Notes: a model not told the origin generated them from the sequence alone. A stretch of DNA of 64,000 nt from Candidatus Defluviibacillus avedoerensis (GCA_016703665.1 JADJBS010000020.1:1182001-1246000); one strand, 5' to 3'. Shown: positions 35,016-43,506, counted from the first letter of the stretch. Numbers and translations are program-made.

Positions 35016-35840
35016 ATGCGATTTCCATCTCTTCATAGTGTGAGCACATTCGGATTGGCTCTTGTCATGTCAGTTTCAAACGCGTTCGCATTCAGTGTGC
35101 ACAACGAAGTAGACGCCTCTTTGCGCGCGGATCTGACGCGATTGAGTTCGATGAGGGTTCTTTTTGGTCACCAATCTGTGGGGGACAACCTGCTTGCGGG
35201 TATCCGACAGCTTTCTCAAGACGCCAACTTCAAGTTGAACATCGCAGAGGTCAAGTCTGCGCATGGCGTCGCACCCAACACTTTCGCCCACATGTATGTG
35301 GCCGAGAACACGCAGCCACTCAAGAAGCTCAAGTCTTTTGAAGAAGCTCTGGTCGGCCAAGGGCTTCCGCTCGACTTGGCAGTGCTGAAGTTTTGCTATG
35401 TGGACATTCATGCGCAGACCGACATTGCCGGATTGTTTGGCCAGTATCGTGACAGCGTTGAAAAACTGCGAAGCAGCAACCCATCTATACGCATCATGCA
35501 TGTCACGGCGCCCATTACTGTCATTCAGTCTGGCATCAAGGCCAAGCTCAAACGGTTGATGGGTCAAGCACCCTATGGTATCCAGGAGAATATTCGTCGC
35601 GAAGTTTTCAACGATTTGCTACGCAGGCACTACGCCGGAAAAGACGTTGTGTTCGATCTGGCCAAGCTTGAATCAACAACGCCTGATGGGAAGCCGCTAT
35701 CGGTGGATTGGAAAGGCGTGGCTGTTCCGGCGCTGGTGCCGAGCTATACAGATGATGGCGAACACTTGAACGCTACAGGTCAAAAACATGCTGCGCGCGC
35801 GTTCATTGCGAGCATGGTTTCGGCTGCCGGGAAGAATTGA
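35016..35840 (+). CDS. Secreted SGNH/GDSL hydrolase-like protein
   Basis: A 274-residue protein with a signal peptide (hydrophobic FGLALVMSVSNAFA, likely cut after AFA around residue 25). The mature part has VLFGHQSVGDNLL near the N-terminus and DDGEHLNATGQKHAARAF at the C-terminus; the DxxH there is the block V Asp-His of SGNH esterases. The usual block I GDS is not clear, so the catalytic serine (perhaps in GHQS) is uncertain. An acyl or acetyl esterase acting in the periplasm on the product of this cluster is an inference. 15 bp after the carrier protein gene. Confidence 0.6.
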   Translation: MRFPSLHSVSTFGLALVMSVSNAFAFSVHNEVDASLRADLTRLSSMRVLFGHQSVGDNLLAGIRQLSQDANFKLNIAEVKSAHGVAPNTFAHMYVAENTQPLKKLKSFEEALVGQGLPLDLAVLKFCYVDIHAQTDIAGLFGQYRDSVEKLRSSNPSIRIMHVTAPITVIQSGIKAKLKRLMGQAPYGIQENIRREVFNDLLRRHYAGKDVVFDLAKLESTTPDGKPLSVDWKGVAVPALVPSYTDDGEHLNATGQKHAARAFIASMVSAAGKN

Positions 35841-35846
35841 ACCACC

Positions 35847-36416
35847 ATGTTTGCCACTTTACGCCGCGACAGCCTAATGTATGCCGATTGCGGCGGGTGG
35901 CTAGGACACCCCGGCTTTTGGCTGATGGCGGTTCATCGTTATGGCTCGTGGGCTGCAAGTTTGCCCATGCTGGTGAGGCTGCCTTTTTGGTTGATCTATC
36001 GCGTACTTCACCTGTCCTTCCACCTGTTTAATATTGAACTATGGGCGGGAAAACGAGGCGCCCAGATCGGGCAAGGTGTCTGCCTTATTCATCCTCACAA
36101 CATCATGATCGGCCCTGGTACGGTCATTGGAGATGGGTGCCTGATTCACCATGAAGTCACCTTTGGCACTGGCGCGATTGCTGGCACCCCCAAATTGGGA
36201 AACAACATTACCGTTTACCCTGGTGCCCGTATTTTGGGTGGGGTCAGGATTGGGGATAACTCCATGATAGGCGCCAATTGCGTGATTGTTCGCCATCTGC
36301 CGGAAGGCAGTATCGTGATGCCATCGGCGAACCGGATTCTGCCGCGTGCGCTGTCGCCTCAAGCCCGCAAACTTGATGCCAACAACGAGTCTTCGGGCCC
36401 GTCGGCCCAGTCTTGA
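35847..36416 (+). CDS. Hexapeptide-repeat acyltransferase (serine acetyltransferase-like)
   Basis: A 189-residue left-handed beta-helix protein. The N-terminal part has a hydrophobic/aromatic segment (LPMLVRLPFWLIYRVLHLSFHLF). The hexapeptide repeats follow: AQIGQGVCLIHPHNIMIGPGTVIGDGCLIHHEVTFG and PKLGNNITVYPGARILGGVRIGDNSMIGANCVIV. The two histidines in the IHPHN and IHHEV segments fit the catalytic region of CysE/NodL-like O-acetyltransferases. The hydrophobic N-terminus suggests membrane association, as in polysaccharide-modifying members. Start 6 bp after the upstream stop. Confidence 0.82.
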   Translation: MFATLRRDSLMYADCGGWLGHPGFWLMAVHRYGSWAASLPMLVRLPFWLIYRVLHLSFHLFNIELWAGKRGAQIGQGVCLIHPHNIMIGPGTVIGDGCLIHHEVTFGTGAIAGTPKLGNNITVYPGARILGGVRIGDNSMIGANCVIVRHLPEGSIVMPSANRILPRALSPQARKLDANNESSGPSAQS

Positions 36417-36429
36417 TACGGTAACCCCT

Positions 36430-37329
36430 ATGGCCAGTCACCTGGATAACCAACTCGTCGTCGCTATTTCGTCTCGCGCTCTTTTCGATCTTGAAGAAGA
36501 GAACAAGGTGTTCGAGCAATCTGATGACCGGGCCTACATGCGCTTGCAGCTGGAGCGCTTAGAGCAGGCCGCCAAGCCTGGCGTCGCCTTTTCGCTGGTA
36601 AAGAAACTCCTTGCATTCAATGATGCCAATGCACAGCGCGTAGAAGTCGTCATCTTGTCGCGCAACGATCCTGTATCTGGGCTACGGGTATTTCGATCGG
36701 TACAGAGCCACGACCTGACTGTGGCACGAGGTGTGTTTACGCGAGGACGTGAGCCCTACCGCTATCTGACGCCTTTGCGGGCCAATTTGTTCCTATCCGC
36801 CAACTCCGATGACGTGCGTGCCGCGCTGATCAATGGTTTTCCTGCTGCTACCGTAGCCACTCACGCCGCTCAGGCACAGCAACATTACCCCAATGAAGTC
36901 CGCATCGCCTTCGACGGGGACGCCGTGCTGTTTTCTGACGAAGCCGAGCAGGTGTATCAATCATCCGGCTTACCCGCCTTTCAACAGCACGAAAAAGACA
37001 AGGCAACCGTTCCCTTGCCAGGAGGCCCTTTCAAACCCTTGCTGGCAGCGCTCCAAAGACTGCAGCAAGAAGGCACGCCAAATATGCGAGTTCGTACCGC
37101 GCTGGTCACGGCAAGAAGTGCGCCGGCGCATGAACGCGCCATACGGACTCTGATGGACTGGAACATCGATATCGATGAAGCCATGTTTTTGGGTGGCCTG
37201 CCCAAAGGGGAGTTTTTGCGCGAATTTGAACCGGATTTCTTCTTTGATGATCAAACAGGTCATATCGAGTCTGCTGCTCGGCACGTGCCGTCTGGCCATG
37301 TTGACAGTGGTGTCTCCAACGCGGGTTAA
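36430..37329 (+). CDS. Cytosolic 5'-nucleotidase (cN-I type)
   Basis: A 299-residue protein of the 5'-nucleotidase family known from eukaryotic cN-IA. It begins MASHLDNQLVVAISSRALFDLEEENKVFE, with the catalytic acidic residues expected near VAISSRALFDLEEEN, and continues VEVVILSRNDPVSGLRVF, IAFDGDAVLFSDEAEQVY and FLGGLPKGEFLREFEPDFFFDDQTGHI. It dephosphorylates nucleoside monophosphates. In this position it may clear AMP released by the two adenylating ligases of the cluster (inference). It starts 13 bp after the acyltransferase gene. Confidence 0.85.
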   Translation: MASHLDNQLVVAISSRALFDLEEENKVFEQSDDRAYMRLQLERLEQAAKPGVAFSLVKKLLAFNDANAQRVEVVILSRNDPVSGLRVFRSVQSHDLTVARGVFTRGREPYRYLTPLRANLFLSANSDDVRAALINGFPAATVATHAAQAQQHYPNEVRIAFDGDAVLFSDEAEQVYQSSGLPAFQQHEKDKATVPLPGGPFKPLLAALQRLQQEGTPNMRVRTALVTARSAPAHERAIRTLMDWNIDIDEAMFLGGLPKGEFLREFEPDFFFDDQTGHIESAARHVPSGHVDSGVSNAG

Positions 37330-37411
37330 TCGGGCGGCCATGGCTAGCAGCCCCTTGTTTTGAGCAGTTTTTCCACTGATACCATGAGGCTCAAACAAGC
37401 CAATCTGCCCC

Positions 37412-39208
37412 ATGATGCTCAATGAACGCTTAGCCCGGGCCAAGGCCCAAACCGCAAGGATCTGGGCCTTGACGCTCCCTTACTTTCAGTCCGACGAAAA
37501 GTGGTTCGCCCGCACGCTCTTGGCTGGCATCGTTGCCCTCAATTTGGGTATGGTCTATATGCTGGTACTCCTCAATGACTGGAACCGTAGCTTTTACGAT
37601 GCATTGCAAGAAAAGAACCAACCTGCCTTCTGGTCAGAGCTGCTGCGCTTTTGCTGGATCGCAGCAGTCTATATTGCTATCGCGGTTTACAAGTTCTACA
37701 TGACTCAGGTCCTGGAAATGCGTTGGCGGCGCTGGCTGACATCACATTACCTTCAGCGATGGCTGGCAGGCAGTACCTTTTATCAACTGGAGCTGGCTGG
37801 GTCTGCTCAAATCGGTGGACTGTTACCAGATAACCCTGACCAACGCATCCAGGAAGACGTCAACCAGTTCACTGGCTTGACGCTATCGCTGTCTATTGGC
37901 GTTCTGAATGCCAGTGTCACCCTGATTTCGTTTGTGGGAATTTTGTGGGGCCTGTCGGGCAGCTTTGCTTTCGAGCTGGGCGGCCAGAATTACACCATTC
38001 CCGGCTTCATGGTCTGGATGGCCGTGCTGTATTGCGCTGGCGGCAGTCTGGTCGCCCATTGGATCGGGTACAGACTCAGTCCCCTCAACTTTCGACAGCA
38101 AAAACTGGAGGCTGATTTCCGCCATCACATGATGCGGGTGAGGGAATACAGTGAATCCATTGCATTGGACCGTGGCGGTAGCGTAGAACGCATCCACCTT
38201 GACACACGGTTTGGACGTGTGCTGTCCAACTACTGGCAGCTCCTGCGGACCCAGAAGAACCTGCTGTGGTTCACCACTGGCTTTGCACAGGTCGCATCGG
38301 TGTTTCCGTTGGTCATCGCGGCACCGCGGTTCTTTTCGGGTGCAATTCAGCTCGGGGAACTGATGCAGATCGCATCCGCTTTTAGCCGGGTGCAGGATTC
38401 CCTGTCCTGGCTGGTCGAAAACTATGACCGTCTTGCCATTTGGAGCGCAACTGCGGAGCGTTTGACAAGTTTTGAAGCCTGTCTGACCCGCATGGAGGAA
38501 GCCCAGGGTAGAAACGTTTTTGCCGAGTCGCAGACGGATGAGCTATCGCTCAGCGGTCTTGACTTGAGTGTTCCTGTCACCGACGGAAACTCCCACTCGT
38601 TAATACGGGCCGAATCATTGGCCTTGACCCCGGGCGACAAGGTGCTGCTGCGCGGCCCCTCTGGAAGCGGAAAGTCCACGCTGTTCCGTTCCCTGGGTGG
38701 TTTGTGGCCATGGCGTCAAGGGAATATCAGCGTACCCTCTGGTTTTGCAGCACGGTCCATGTTCATACCTCAGCGCCCCTACCTTCCGCAAGGCAGCCTG
38801 CGTGAGGCATTGACGTACCCGGAGCCTGCACAGTCTTATAAAGATGGGGAGCTGAAACAGGCTCTCAACGATGCCCTGTTGCCCGACTTGGTTAGCTCTT
38901 TGGACGCCGAAGCTGCTTGGAACCTGCGGTTGTCGGGTGGAGAGCAGCAAAGACTGGCCGTCGCGCGCGTATTGCTTAAGAAACCACGTTGGCTTTTTGC
39001 GGATGAAGCCACCAGTGCACTGGACGAACAGACCGAGTCTTTGATCTATCAAAAGCTGCTTGAAACTATCCAAGCAAACGATGGCACGATGGTGTCAATT
39101 TCGCATCGACCCGGCATGCAGAAATTGCACAACAAGATTTGGCAGGTCAGTACCAACGCTGACGGGCCAGCGATTGCGACCGAAATTGTTCAGGAAAGTC
39201 CTGCCTAA
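37412..39208 (+). CDS. ABC transporter, SbmA/BacA-type permease fused to ATPase (YddA-like)
   Basis: A 598-residue half-transporter. The N-terminal SbmA/BacA-like membrane domain (about 1-360) has FARTLLAGIVALNLGMVYMLVLLNDWNRSFYDALQ, a hallmark of this family. The nucleotide-binding domain has Walker A LLRGPSGSGKSTLFRSLGGL, signature LSGGEQQRLAVARVLL, Walker B WLFADEATSALDE and the switch His in VSISHRPG. Relatives (YddA, BclA, ABCD-type) move peptides, cobalamin or very long-chain acyl groups. The gene follows the biosynthetic cluster after 82 bp, so transport of its product is possible. It overlaps the convergent unknown gene by 4 bp. Confidence 0.88.
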   Translation: MMLNERLARAKAQTARIWALTLPYFQSDEKWFARTLLAGIVALNLGMVYMLVLLNDWNRSFYDALQEKNQPAFWSELLRFCWIAAVYIAIAVYKFYMTQVLEMRWRRWLTSHYLQRWLAGSTFYQLELAGSAQIGGLLPDNPDQRIQEDVNQFTGLTLSLSIGVLNASVTLISFVGILWGLSGSFAFELGGQNYTIPGFMVWMAVLYCAGGSLVAHWIGYRLSPLNFRQQKLEADFRHHMMRVREYSESIALDRGGSVERIHLDTRFGRVLSNYWQLLRTQKNLLWFTTGFAQVASVFPLVIAAPRFFSGAIQLGELMQIASAFSRVQDSLSWLVENYDRLAIWSATAERLTSFEACLTRMEEAQGRNVFAESQTDELSLSGLDLSVPVTDGNSHSLIRAESLALTPGDKVLLRGPSGSGKSTLFRSLGGLWPWRQGNISVPSGFAARSMFIPQRPYLPQGSLREALTYPEPAQSYKDGELKQALNDALLPDLVSSLDAEAAWNLRLSGGEQQRLAVARVLLKKPRWLFADEATSALDEQTESLIYQKLLETIQANDGTMVSISHRPGMQKLHNKIWQVSTNADGPAIATEIVQESPA

Positions 39209-39900
39209 CTTGACCCAGCGCCGTGACCAGGAACGGAGTAAGTAACCTCGGTTGCAGAGTTGGCAACTGTTGACCCACTGGACTTGGGTGGAATGGTCTG
39301 CGACGGCGCTGGTGCCAATGCGGCCTCGACGGCCTTGCCGCTGGCCTCCCACATAGACTTCACCTGGTCCATCAACATTTTCGAAATCGGAACCTGAGGT
39401 GGCTGGGCGGCTTCTTTTCTGAACTGGTCAGCTGCGCGTCGCGCCGCTGCCTGGGAAGCCAACTCCAACGCACTCAGATTTTCCGGGTTCTGCTTGGCCA
39501 GCTCACGCTCCAGCAACGATTTGGACGACGAGGCATCTGCGCCGACCTCTGCGGTTCTTGGCTCATTGCCAGACGGGCTCTCTGATTGGTTGGCATCGCC
39601 TGCAGTCTTGAACGCTTCAACTGTTGAGACAGAATCCCCACGAAACGCTAAAAGGCTTGAGTCGGCAAATTGCGGTTGGGCAGCAATTGGTTTATCGCTT
39701 TGGAGCACTGGGCGCGACATGGCTTCCTGCGTTCTCTGAACAGGCATGGGCGGCAACTCCGTCCCGCTGGCCAGACTCTGCGGTTCAACCGAACTCGCCG
39801 ACACGGCTGCAATGGTTTGCAACCGATTGGACGTCACTGCGCGCGCGTCAGCATTTGGCGGACGCCAACTCCCTATGCGATCAACAGAAGCGACTTTCAT
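39205..39900 (-). CDS. Hypothetical protein, low-complexity Ala/Ser/Pro-rich
   Basis: A 231-residue protein of unknown family. Start ATG 39900 has GAGGT upstream; an in-frame Met four codons earlier is less likely. The first ~130 residues are rich in Ser, Ala, Pro and Gln and probably disordered. A helical, charged segment follows (SLLERELAKQNPENLSALELASQAAARRAADQFRKEA), then MLMDQVKSMWEASGKAVEAALAPAP. No signal peptide or membrane segment. The composition recalls flagellar or secreted structural proteins, but there is no firm assignment. Confidence 0.55.
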   Translation of the reverse strand: MKVASVDRIGSWRPPNADARAVTSNRLQTIAAVSASSVEPQSLASGTELPPMPVQRTQEAMSRPVLQSDKPIAAQPQFADSSLLAFRGDSVSTVEAFKTAGDANQSESPSGNEPRTAEVGADASSSKSLLERELAKQNPENLSALELASQAAARRAADQFRKEAAQPPQVPISKMLMDQVKSMWEASGKAVEAALAPAPSQTIPPKSSGSTVANSATEVTYSVPGHGAGSS

Positions 39901-39971
39901 GGCACACCTCAAACCTGGTTATAGAGCCCATCACGCTATTGAGGGCCTCTCCAACTAGATAACGACAACTT

Positions 39972-40006
39972 AAAGAGGAAATTAAGGTGTTTTTTACCTC
40001 TTTTTT
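39972..40006. terminator. Possible bidirectional terminator
   Basis: AAAGAGG (39972-39978) and CCTCTTT (39997-40003) are complementary arms, with an inner AGGT/ACCT and a T-run on the plus strand (six Ts at 40001-40006). It lies between the unknown protein gene and the YdcH-like gene, both on the minus strand, where it would separate their transcripts. Confidence 0.4.
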
Positions 40007-40088
40007 CTGACTCAAGTTATTTTCATGGCTGTCGATAAGTCCAGAAAGCAAAAATCAGAGAGTGTGCGCGCACTCTCCAGAACGTTTT

Positions 40089-40313
40089 TCAAGCTTTCGA
40101 GGCACTGGCCTTCCTCAAAATCACGTAAACCTGATCTTTGAGAAGCAATTTTTCCTTCTTCAGCACCTCAATCTCGGCAGGGGTACCCGGCTCAATGTGC
40201 GACTCCATGTTCTTGATCTTCTGGTCCAGCGCGTTGTGCTGGTCAAACAAGCGTGAGAAGTGGTGATCAGACGCCTTCAATTGAGCAATCAGTTCGCGGT
40301 GTTCTGGAAACAT
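40089..40313 (-). CDS. YdcH-like DUF465 family protein
   Basis: A 74-residue helical protein, MFPEHRELIAQLKASDHHFSRLFDQHNALDQKI ... EVLKKEKLLLKDQVYVIL. The opening FPEHRELI and the KKEKLxLKDxxxxxL ending are the DUF465/YdcH signature. The family is small, widespread in proteobacteria, probably coiled-coil and without known function. Confidence 0.9.
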   Translation of the reverse strand: MFPEHRELIAQLKASDHHFSRLFDQHNALDQKIKNMESHIEPGTPAEIEVLKKEKLLLKDQVYVILRKASASKA

Positions 40314-40438
40314 GGGGACTCCTTTATGGGGTTAACTCGACCGTCTGGCGCTCCCTGCGCGTCAGGCCAGCGCCCTACTTTAGCGCGTTCATGCCGTGAA
40401 AAACATCACGACAGGAGATTTTTCCCCGGGTATTCCCG

Positions 40439-40906
40439 TCAACCTTGCTGGGTTAGCTGGCGTGCGCGGTTCAGCAAAGTCTGCATGGCTGATTGCAGTG
40501 CCATGCGCTCAGATGCACCGAGTCCATCCAACAAGAACTGCTCGCGGGCCTGCACCATAGGGACGATTTTTCGAAACAGACTGCGCCCCGCAGGTGTCAG
40601 CCGGATCAAATATCCACGCGCATCCTGTGGATCCGTCATTCGCTCGACGAGCGCCTTGTCCTCCATTCGACGCAACGCACGGCTGACAGATACCTTGTCC
40701 AACGTGGTCTGTTCAATCACGCTGGCTGTGCGCGTCGGCGGCGCATCATGCAATGCAGCCAGTACGCGCCATTCGTCCCGGCTCAAATCAAAGCGCTGAG
40801 CGTAAATCTGGGACATTGAGCGACTGACCGCCTCGGCCAGAACGGCCAGCTGATACGGTAAAAACGCGTCGAGATCCAGGCTCCTGTCAGTACTTTCTGT
40901 GTCCAT
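40439..40906 (-). CDS. MarR-family transcriptional regulator
   Basis: A 155-residue winged helix regulator. Helices and wing: FDLSRDEWRVLAALHDAPPTRTASVIEQTTLDKVSVSRALRRMEDKALVERMTDPQDARGYLIRLTPAG, with the wing DxRGYLIxLT typical of MarR. It is divergent from the VOC/FAD-monooxygenase operon, and a duplicated inverted sequence lies between them, so it most likely represses that operon until an aromatic ligand binds. Confidence 0.9.
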   Translation of the reverse strand: MDTESTDRSLDLDAFLPYQLAVLAEAVSRSMSQIYAQRFDLSRDEWRVLAALHDAPPTRTASVIEQTTLDKVSVSRALRRMEDKALVERMTDPQDARGYLIRLTPAGRSLFRKIVPMVQAREQFLLDGLGASERMALQSAMQTLLNRARQLTQQG

Positions 40907-40911
40907 GCTTG

Positions 40912-41008
40912 TATGGTATCAATCGAAACTAATTATTTTCATTTCAAATAAAAATATTCGAAAAATTCCAATATCTACTATGAAAAATTAGTTTCATTTG
41001 ATACCATA
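40912..41008. promoter_or_regulatory. Large inverted repeat, probable MarR operators
   Basis: The left arm (40912-40942) starts TATGGTATCAATCGAAACTA and the right arm (40980-41008) is its near-exact reverse complement, ending TTTGATACCATA. Both arms share TATGGTATCAANNGAAACTAATT. The intervening ~37 bp is very AT-rich. The left copy ends 6 bp from the marR start; the right one lies 29 bp before the VOC gene start. Paired operators at a divergent promoter are typical of MarR control. Confidence 0.7.
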
Positions 41009-41036
41009 TGACATCTTTACCCCACAAGGAGACCTC

Positions 41037-41573
41037 ATGAAGATCGATCGCATCCACCATGTCGCTTACCGCTGCAAAGACGCCAAGCAGACCGTTGAGT
41101 GGTACACCAAGTACCTGAACATGAACTTTATACTGGCGATTGCCGAAGATCAGGTTCCATCGACACATGCGCCTGATCCGTACATGCACCTCTTCATGGA
41201 TGCGGGCGGCGGTAACGTTTTGGCCTTCTTTGAAATCCCCAACTCGCCACCCATGGGGCGCGACACCAACACCCCGGAATGGGTGCAACACATTGCATTC
41301 AAGGTCGACAGCGTCGCCACGCTGGAAGCAACAAAAGCCCGACTCGAAGCAGACGGTATCGACGTGGTGGGCGTCACAGATCACACCATCTTCAAATCCA
41401 TCTACTTCTTCGATCCAAGCGGTCACAGACTGGAACTGGCAGCGGACACCGCCACGCCCGACATGATGAAGAAACTGGACGACGTGAAGTGGGACATGCT
41501 TGAAGAGTGGAACAAGACCAAGCGGGCTCCCAAGCACGCCGCCTGGATGCATGAGAAAGAATTCAACGCCTGA
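41037..41573 (+). CDS. VOC-family (type I extradiol dioxygenase/glyoxalase-like) protein
   Basis: A 178-residue protein starting at ATG 41037 with AAGGAG just upstream. The metal-ligand pattern of the vicinal oxygen chelate fold is present: His in RIHHVAYRC, His in VQHIAFKVDSV and Glu in GHRLELAADT. It is probably a ring-cleaving dioxygenase or an isomerase acting after the FAD monooxygenase encoded 2 bp downstream. The substrate is likely a hydroxylated aromatic. Confidence 0.85.
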   Translation: MKIDRIHHVAYRCKDAKQTVEWYTKYLNMNFILAIAEDQVPSTHAPDPYMHLFMDAGGGNVLAFFEIPNSPPMGRDTNTPEWVQHIAFKVDSVATLEATKARLEADGIDVVGVTDHTIFKSIYFFDPSGHRLELAADTATPDMMKKLDDVKWDMLEEWNKTKRAPKHAAWMHEKEFNA

Positions 41574-41575
41574 TC

Positions 41576-43189
41576 ATGCAAAAGACCTATCAATACCCCG
41601 AATTTGCTTACCAGCAATCCGACGAGCAAAAGGCAGGCACCGTCAAGCGCCACCCCGTGGTGATCATTGGTGCGGGCCCCATCGGCCTGACGGCCGCACT
41701 GGACTGCGCCAAACGTGGCGTCGCCTGCGTGGTGCTGGACGACAACAACACCGTGAGCATTGGATCGCGCGCGGTCTGCTATGCCAAGCGCCCGCTCGAA
41801 ATCCTGGACCGCCTGGGCGTAGGACGCCAGATGGTCGACCGCGGCATCAGCTGGAAGGTCGGCAAGGTCTTCTTCAAAGACGACCTGGTCTACACCTTCG
41901 ACCTGCTGCCCGAAGCGCATCACCAGATGCCGGCCATGATTAACCTGCAACAGTACTATCTGGAAGAGTACATGGTGGCCGCGTGTGACGCGAACCCGCT
42001 GATCAACCTGCGCTGGAAGCACAAGTTGCTGAGCCTGTCACAGGATAGCGATGTCGCCACGCTGAGTGTGGAAACACCAGACGGCATCTTCAAGATGGAA
42101 GCTGACTGGGTGATCGCCTGTGACGGCGCCAACAGCGACACCCGTCGCATGGTGGGCGCAGAGTTCACAGGCCAGTTCTTCCAGGACCGTTTTTTGATCG
42201 CCGATGTGATCCTCAAGGACGCCAACTTCCCTACCGAGCGGTGGTTCTGGTTTGACCCGCCTTTTCACCGGGGCCAAAGCGTCTTGTTGCATAAACAGTG
42301 CGACAACGTCTGGCGCATTGACTTCCAGCTCGGCTGGAACGCCAATCCCGACGAAGAAAAGAAACCTGAGAACGTCATTCCCCGCATCCAGGCCATGCTA
42401 GGCAAAGATGTGGAATTCGACCTGGAATGGGTGTCCGTTTACCAGTTTGCTTGCAGGCGCATTGACAACTTCCGCTATGGTCGCGTGCTGTTCGCGGGCG
42501 ATGCGGCGCATCAGGTGTCGCCATTTGGCGCGCGCGGGGCCAACACCGGCATCCAGGACATCGACAACCTGAGCTGGAAGCTCAAGGCCGTGCTGGATGG
42601 CAAAGCGCCCATCAGTCTGATAGACAGCTACGACGAGGAGCGGGCATTTGCCGCAGACGACAACCTGCTCAACTCCACGCGTTCGACCGACTTCATCACG
42701 CCCAAGAGCGACACCAGCCGCACGCTGCGGGACGCCACGCTGGAGCTGGCGGGTGAGCAGGCATTTGCGCGCAAGCTGGTCAACAGTGGGCGCCTGTCCA
42801 CTCCGACGCCCTACGTCAACTCCTCGCTCAACACGCCTGACGAATCAACCTTTGCTGGCCAGATGCTGCCAGGCACCAACTGCGCGGATGCGCCCGTGTC
42901 GGTCAAGGGACAAAGCACCTGGCTATTGAACCAGCTGGGTGAAGGCTTTGTGTTGCTTTCCTTTGGGAACAGCGCTGCCAGCTCGGTGAGCGTGGCGGGC
43001 ATTGAAGCCAAGGTACTGCATGTGGGCATTGATGTGCTCGATACCCAGGGCTTGGTGGCGCAGCGTTTTGACGGCCAAGACGGCACGGTGTACCTGATCC
43101 GACCTGACCAACATGTGGCAGCGCGCTGGCGCAGCTTTGACAGCAACAAAGTTCAGGCCGCCATGAAGCGCTGCCTGGCACTGGCCTGA
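41576..43189 (+). CDS. FAD-dependent aromatic monooxygenase (MhpA/PheA-like)
   Basis: A 537-residue class A flavoprotein hydroxylase. FAD site VVIIGAGPIGLTAALDCAKRG, then VIACDGANSDTRR (DG motif) and the second FAD motif VLFAGDAAHQVSPFGARGANTGIQD. The C-terminal thioredoxin-like domain is present, as in 3-(3-hydroxyphenyl)propionate and phenol hydroxylases. It hydroxylates an aromatic ring with NAD(P)H and oxygen. Operon order is VOC, monooxygenase, DUF2783-like. Confidence 0.88.
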   Translation: MQKTYQYPEFAYQQSDEQKAGTVKRHPVVIIGAGPIGLTAALDCAKRGVACVVLDDNNTVSIGSRAVCYAKRPLEILDRLGVGRQMVDRGISWKVGKVFFKDDLVYTFDLLPEAHHQMPAMINLQQYYLEEYMVAACDANPLINLRWKHKLLSLSQDSDVATLSVETPDGIFKMEADWVIACDGANSDTRRMVGAEFTGQFFQDRFLIADVILKDANFPTERWFWFDPPFHRGQSVLLHKQCDNVWRIDFQLGWNANPDEEKKPENVIPRIQAMLGKDVEFDLEWVSVYQFACRRIDNFRYGRVLFAGDAAHQVSPFGARGANTGIQDIDNLSWKLKAVLDGKAPISLIDSYDEERAFAADDNLLNSTRSTDFITPKSDTSRTLRDATLELAGEQAFARKLVNSGRLSTPTPYVNSSLNTPDESTFAGQMLPGTNCADAPVSVKGQSTWLLNQLGEGFVLLSFGNSAASSVSVAGIEAKVLHVGIDVLDTQGLVAQRFDGQDGTVYLIRPDQHVAARWRSFDSNKVQAAMKRCLALA

Positions 43190-43204
43190 TACCGGGAGAT
43201 GCAC

Positions 43205-43419
43205 ATGAGTTTGACCCTGACCCCCACATCCCCGAATCGGACGGGTTCTATGAAGAACTGGTCAATGCCCAGCGCGACATGGACAACGCCCAGGCCGAGC
43301 GCATGATGGCCAAGCTGGTGCTGATTTTGTCCAATCATGTGGGCGACCGCAGCATTCTGAGCGAAGCGATTGCATTGGCTCGCAACAACACCTTGAAGAG
43401 CGCAAACCCTAAAGCTTAG
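43205..43419 (+). pseudogene. DUF2783-like small protein, frameshifted
   Basis: ATG 43205 gives MSLTLTP, then the frame runs off. From about 43221 the frame shifted by one gives HIPESDGFYEELVNAQRDMD ... MMAKLVLILSNHVGDRSILSEAIALARNNT, a clear DUF2783 pattern, ending at TAG 43417-43419. One extra C in the run of five at 43221-43225 would join both parts into a 72-residue protein. DUF2783 proteins typically follow this kind of FAD monooxygenase gene. It is either a real frameshift or a homopolymer sequencing error. Confidence 0.75.
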
Positions 43420-43452
43420 GTTCAATTGCGCGGCCTGTAAGGCGGCCCTTTC

Positions 43453-43506
43453 AATATCCCTGCTCGCAGCATTGGTCTTTGGTCAAAGTTGCGAGTGAGG
43501 GATATT
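43453..43506. repeat. Long imperfect hairpin upstream of carbonic anhydrase gene
   Basis: AATATCCCTGCTCGCA (43453-43468) pairs with TGCGAGTGAGGGATATT (43490-43506), a 16-bp stem with one bulge. The ~21-base loop itself contains CTTTG/CAAAG. No T-run follows. It lies between the DUF2783-like gene and the carbonic anhydrase gene and could be a processing site, attenuator or remnant of a small repeat element. Confidence 0.6.
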
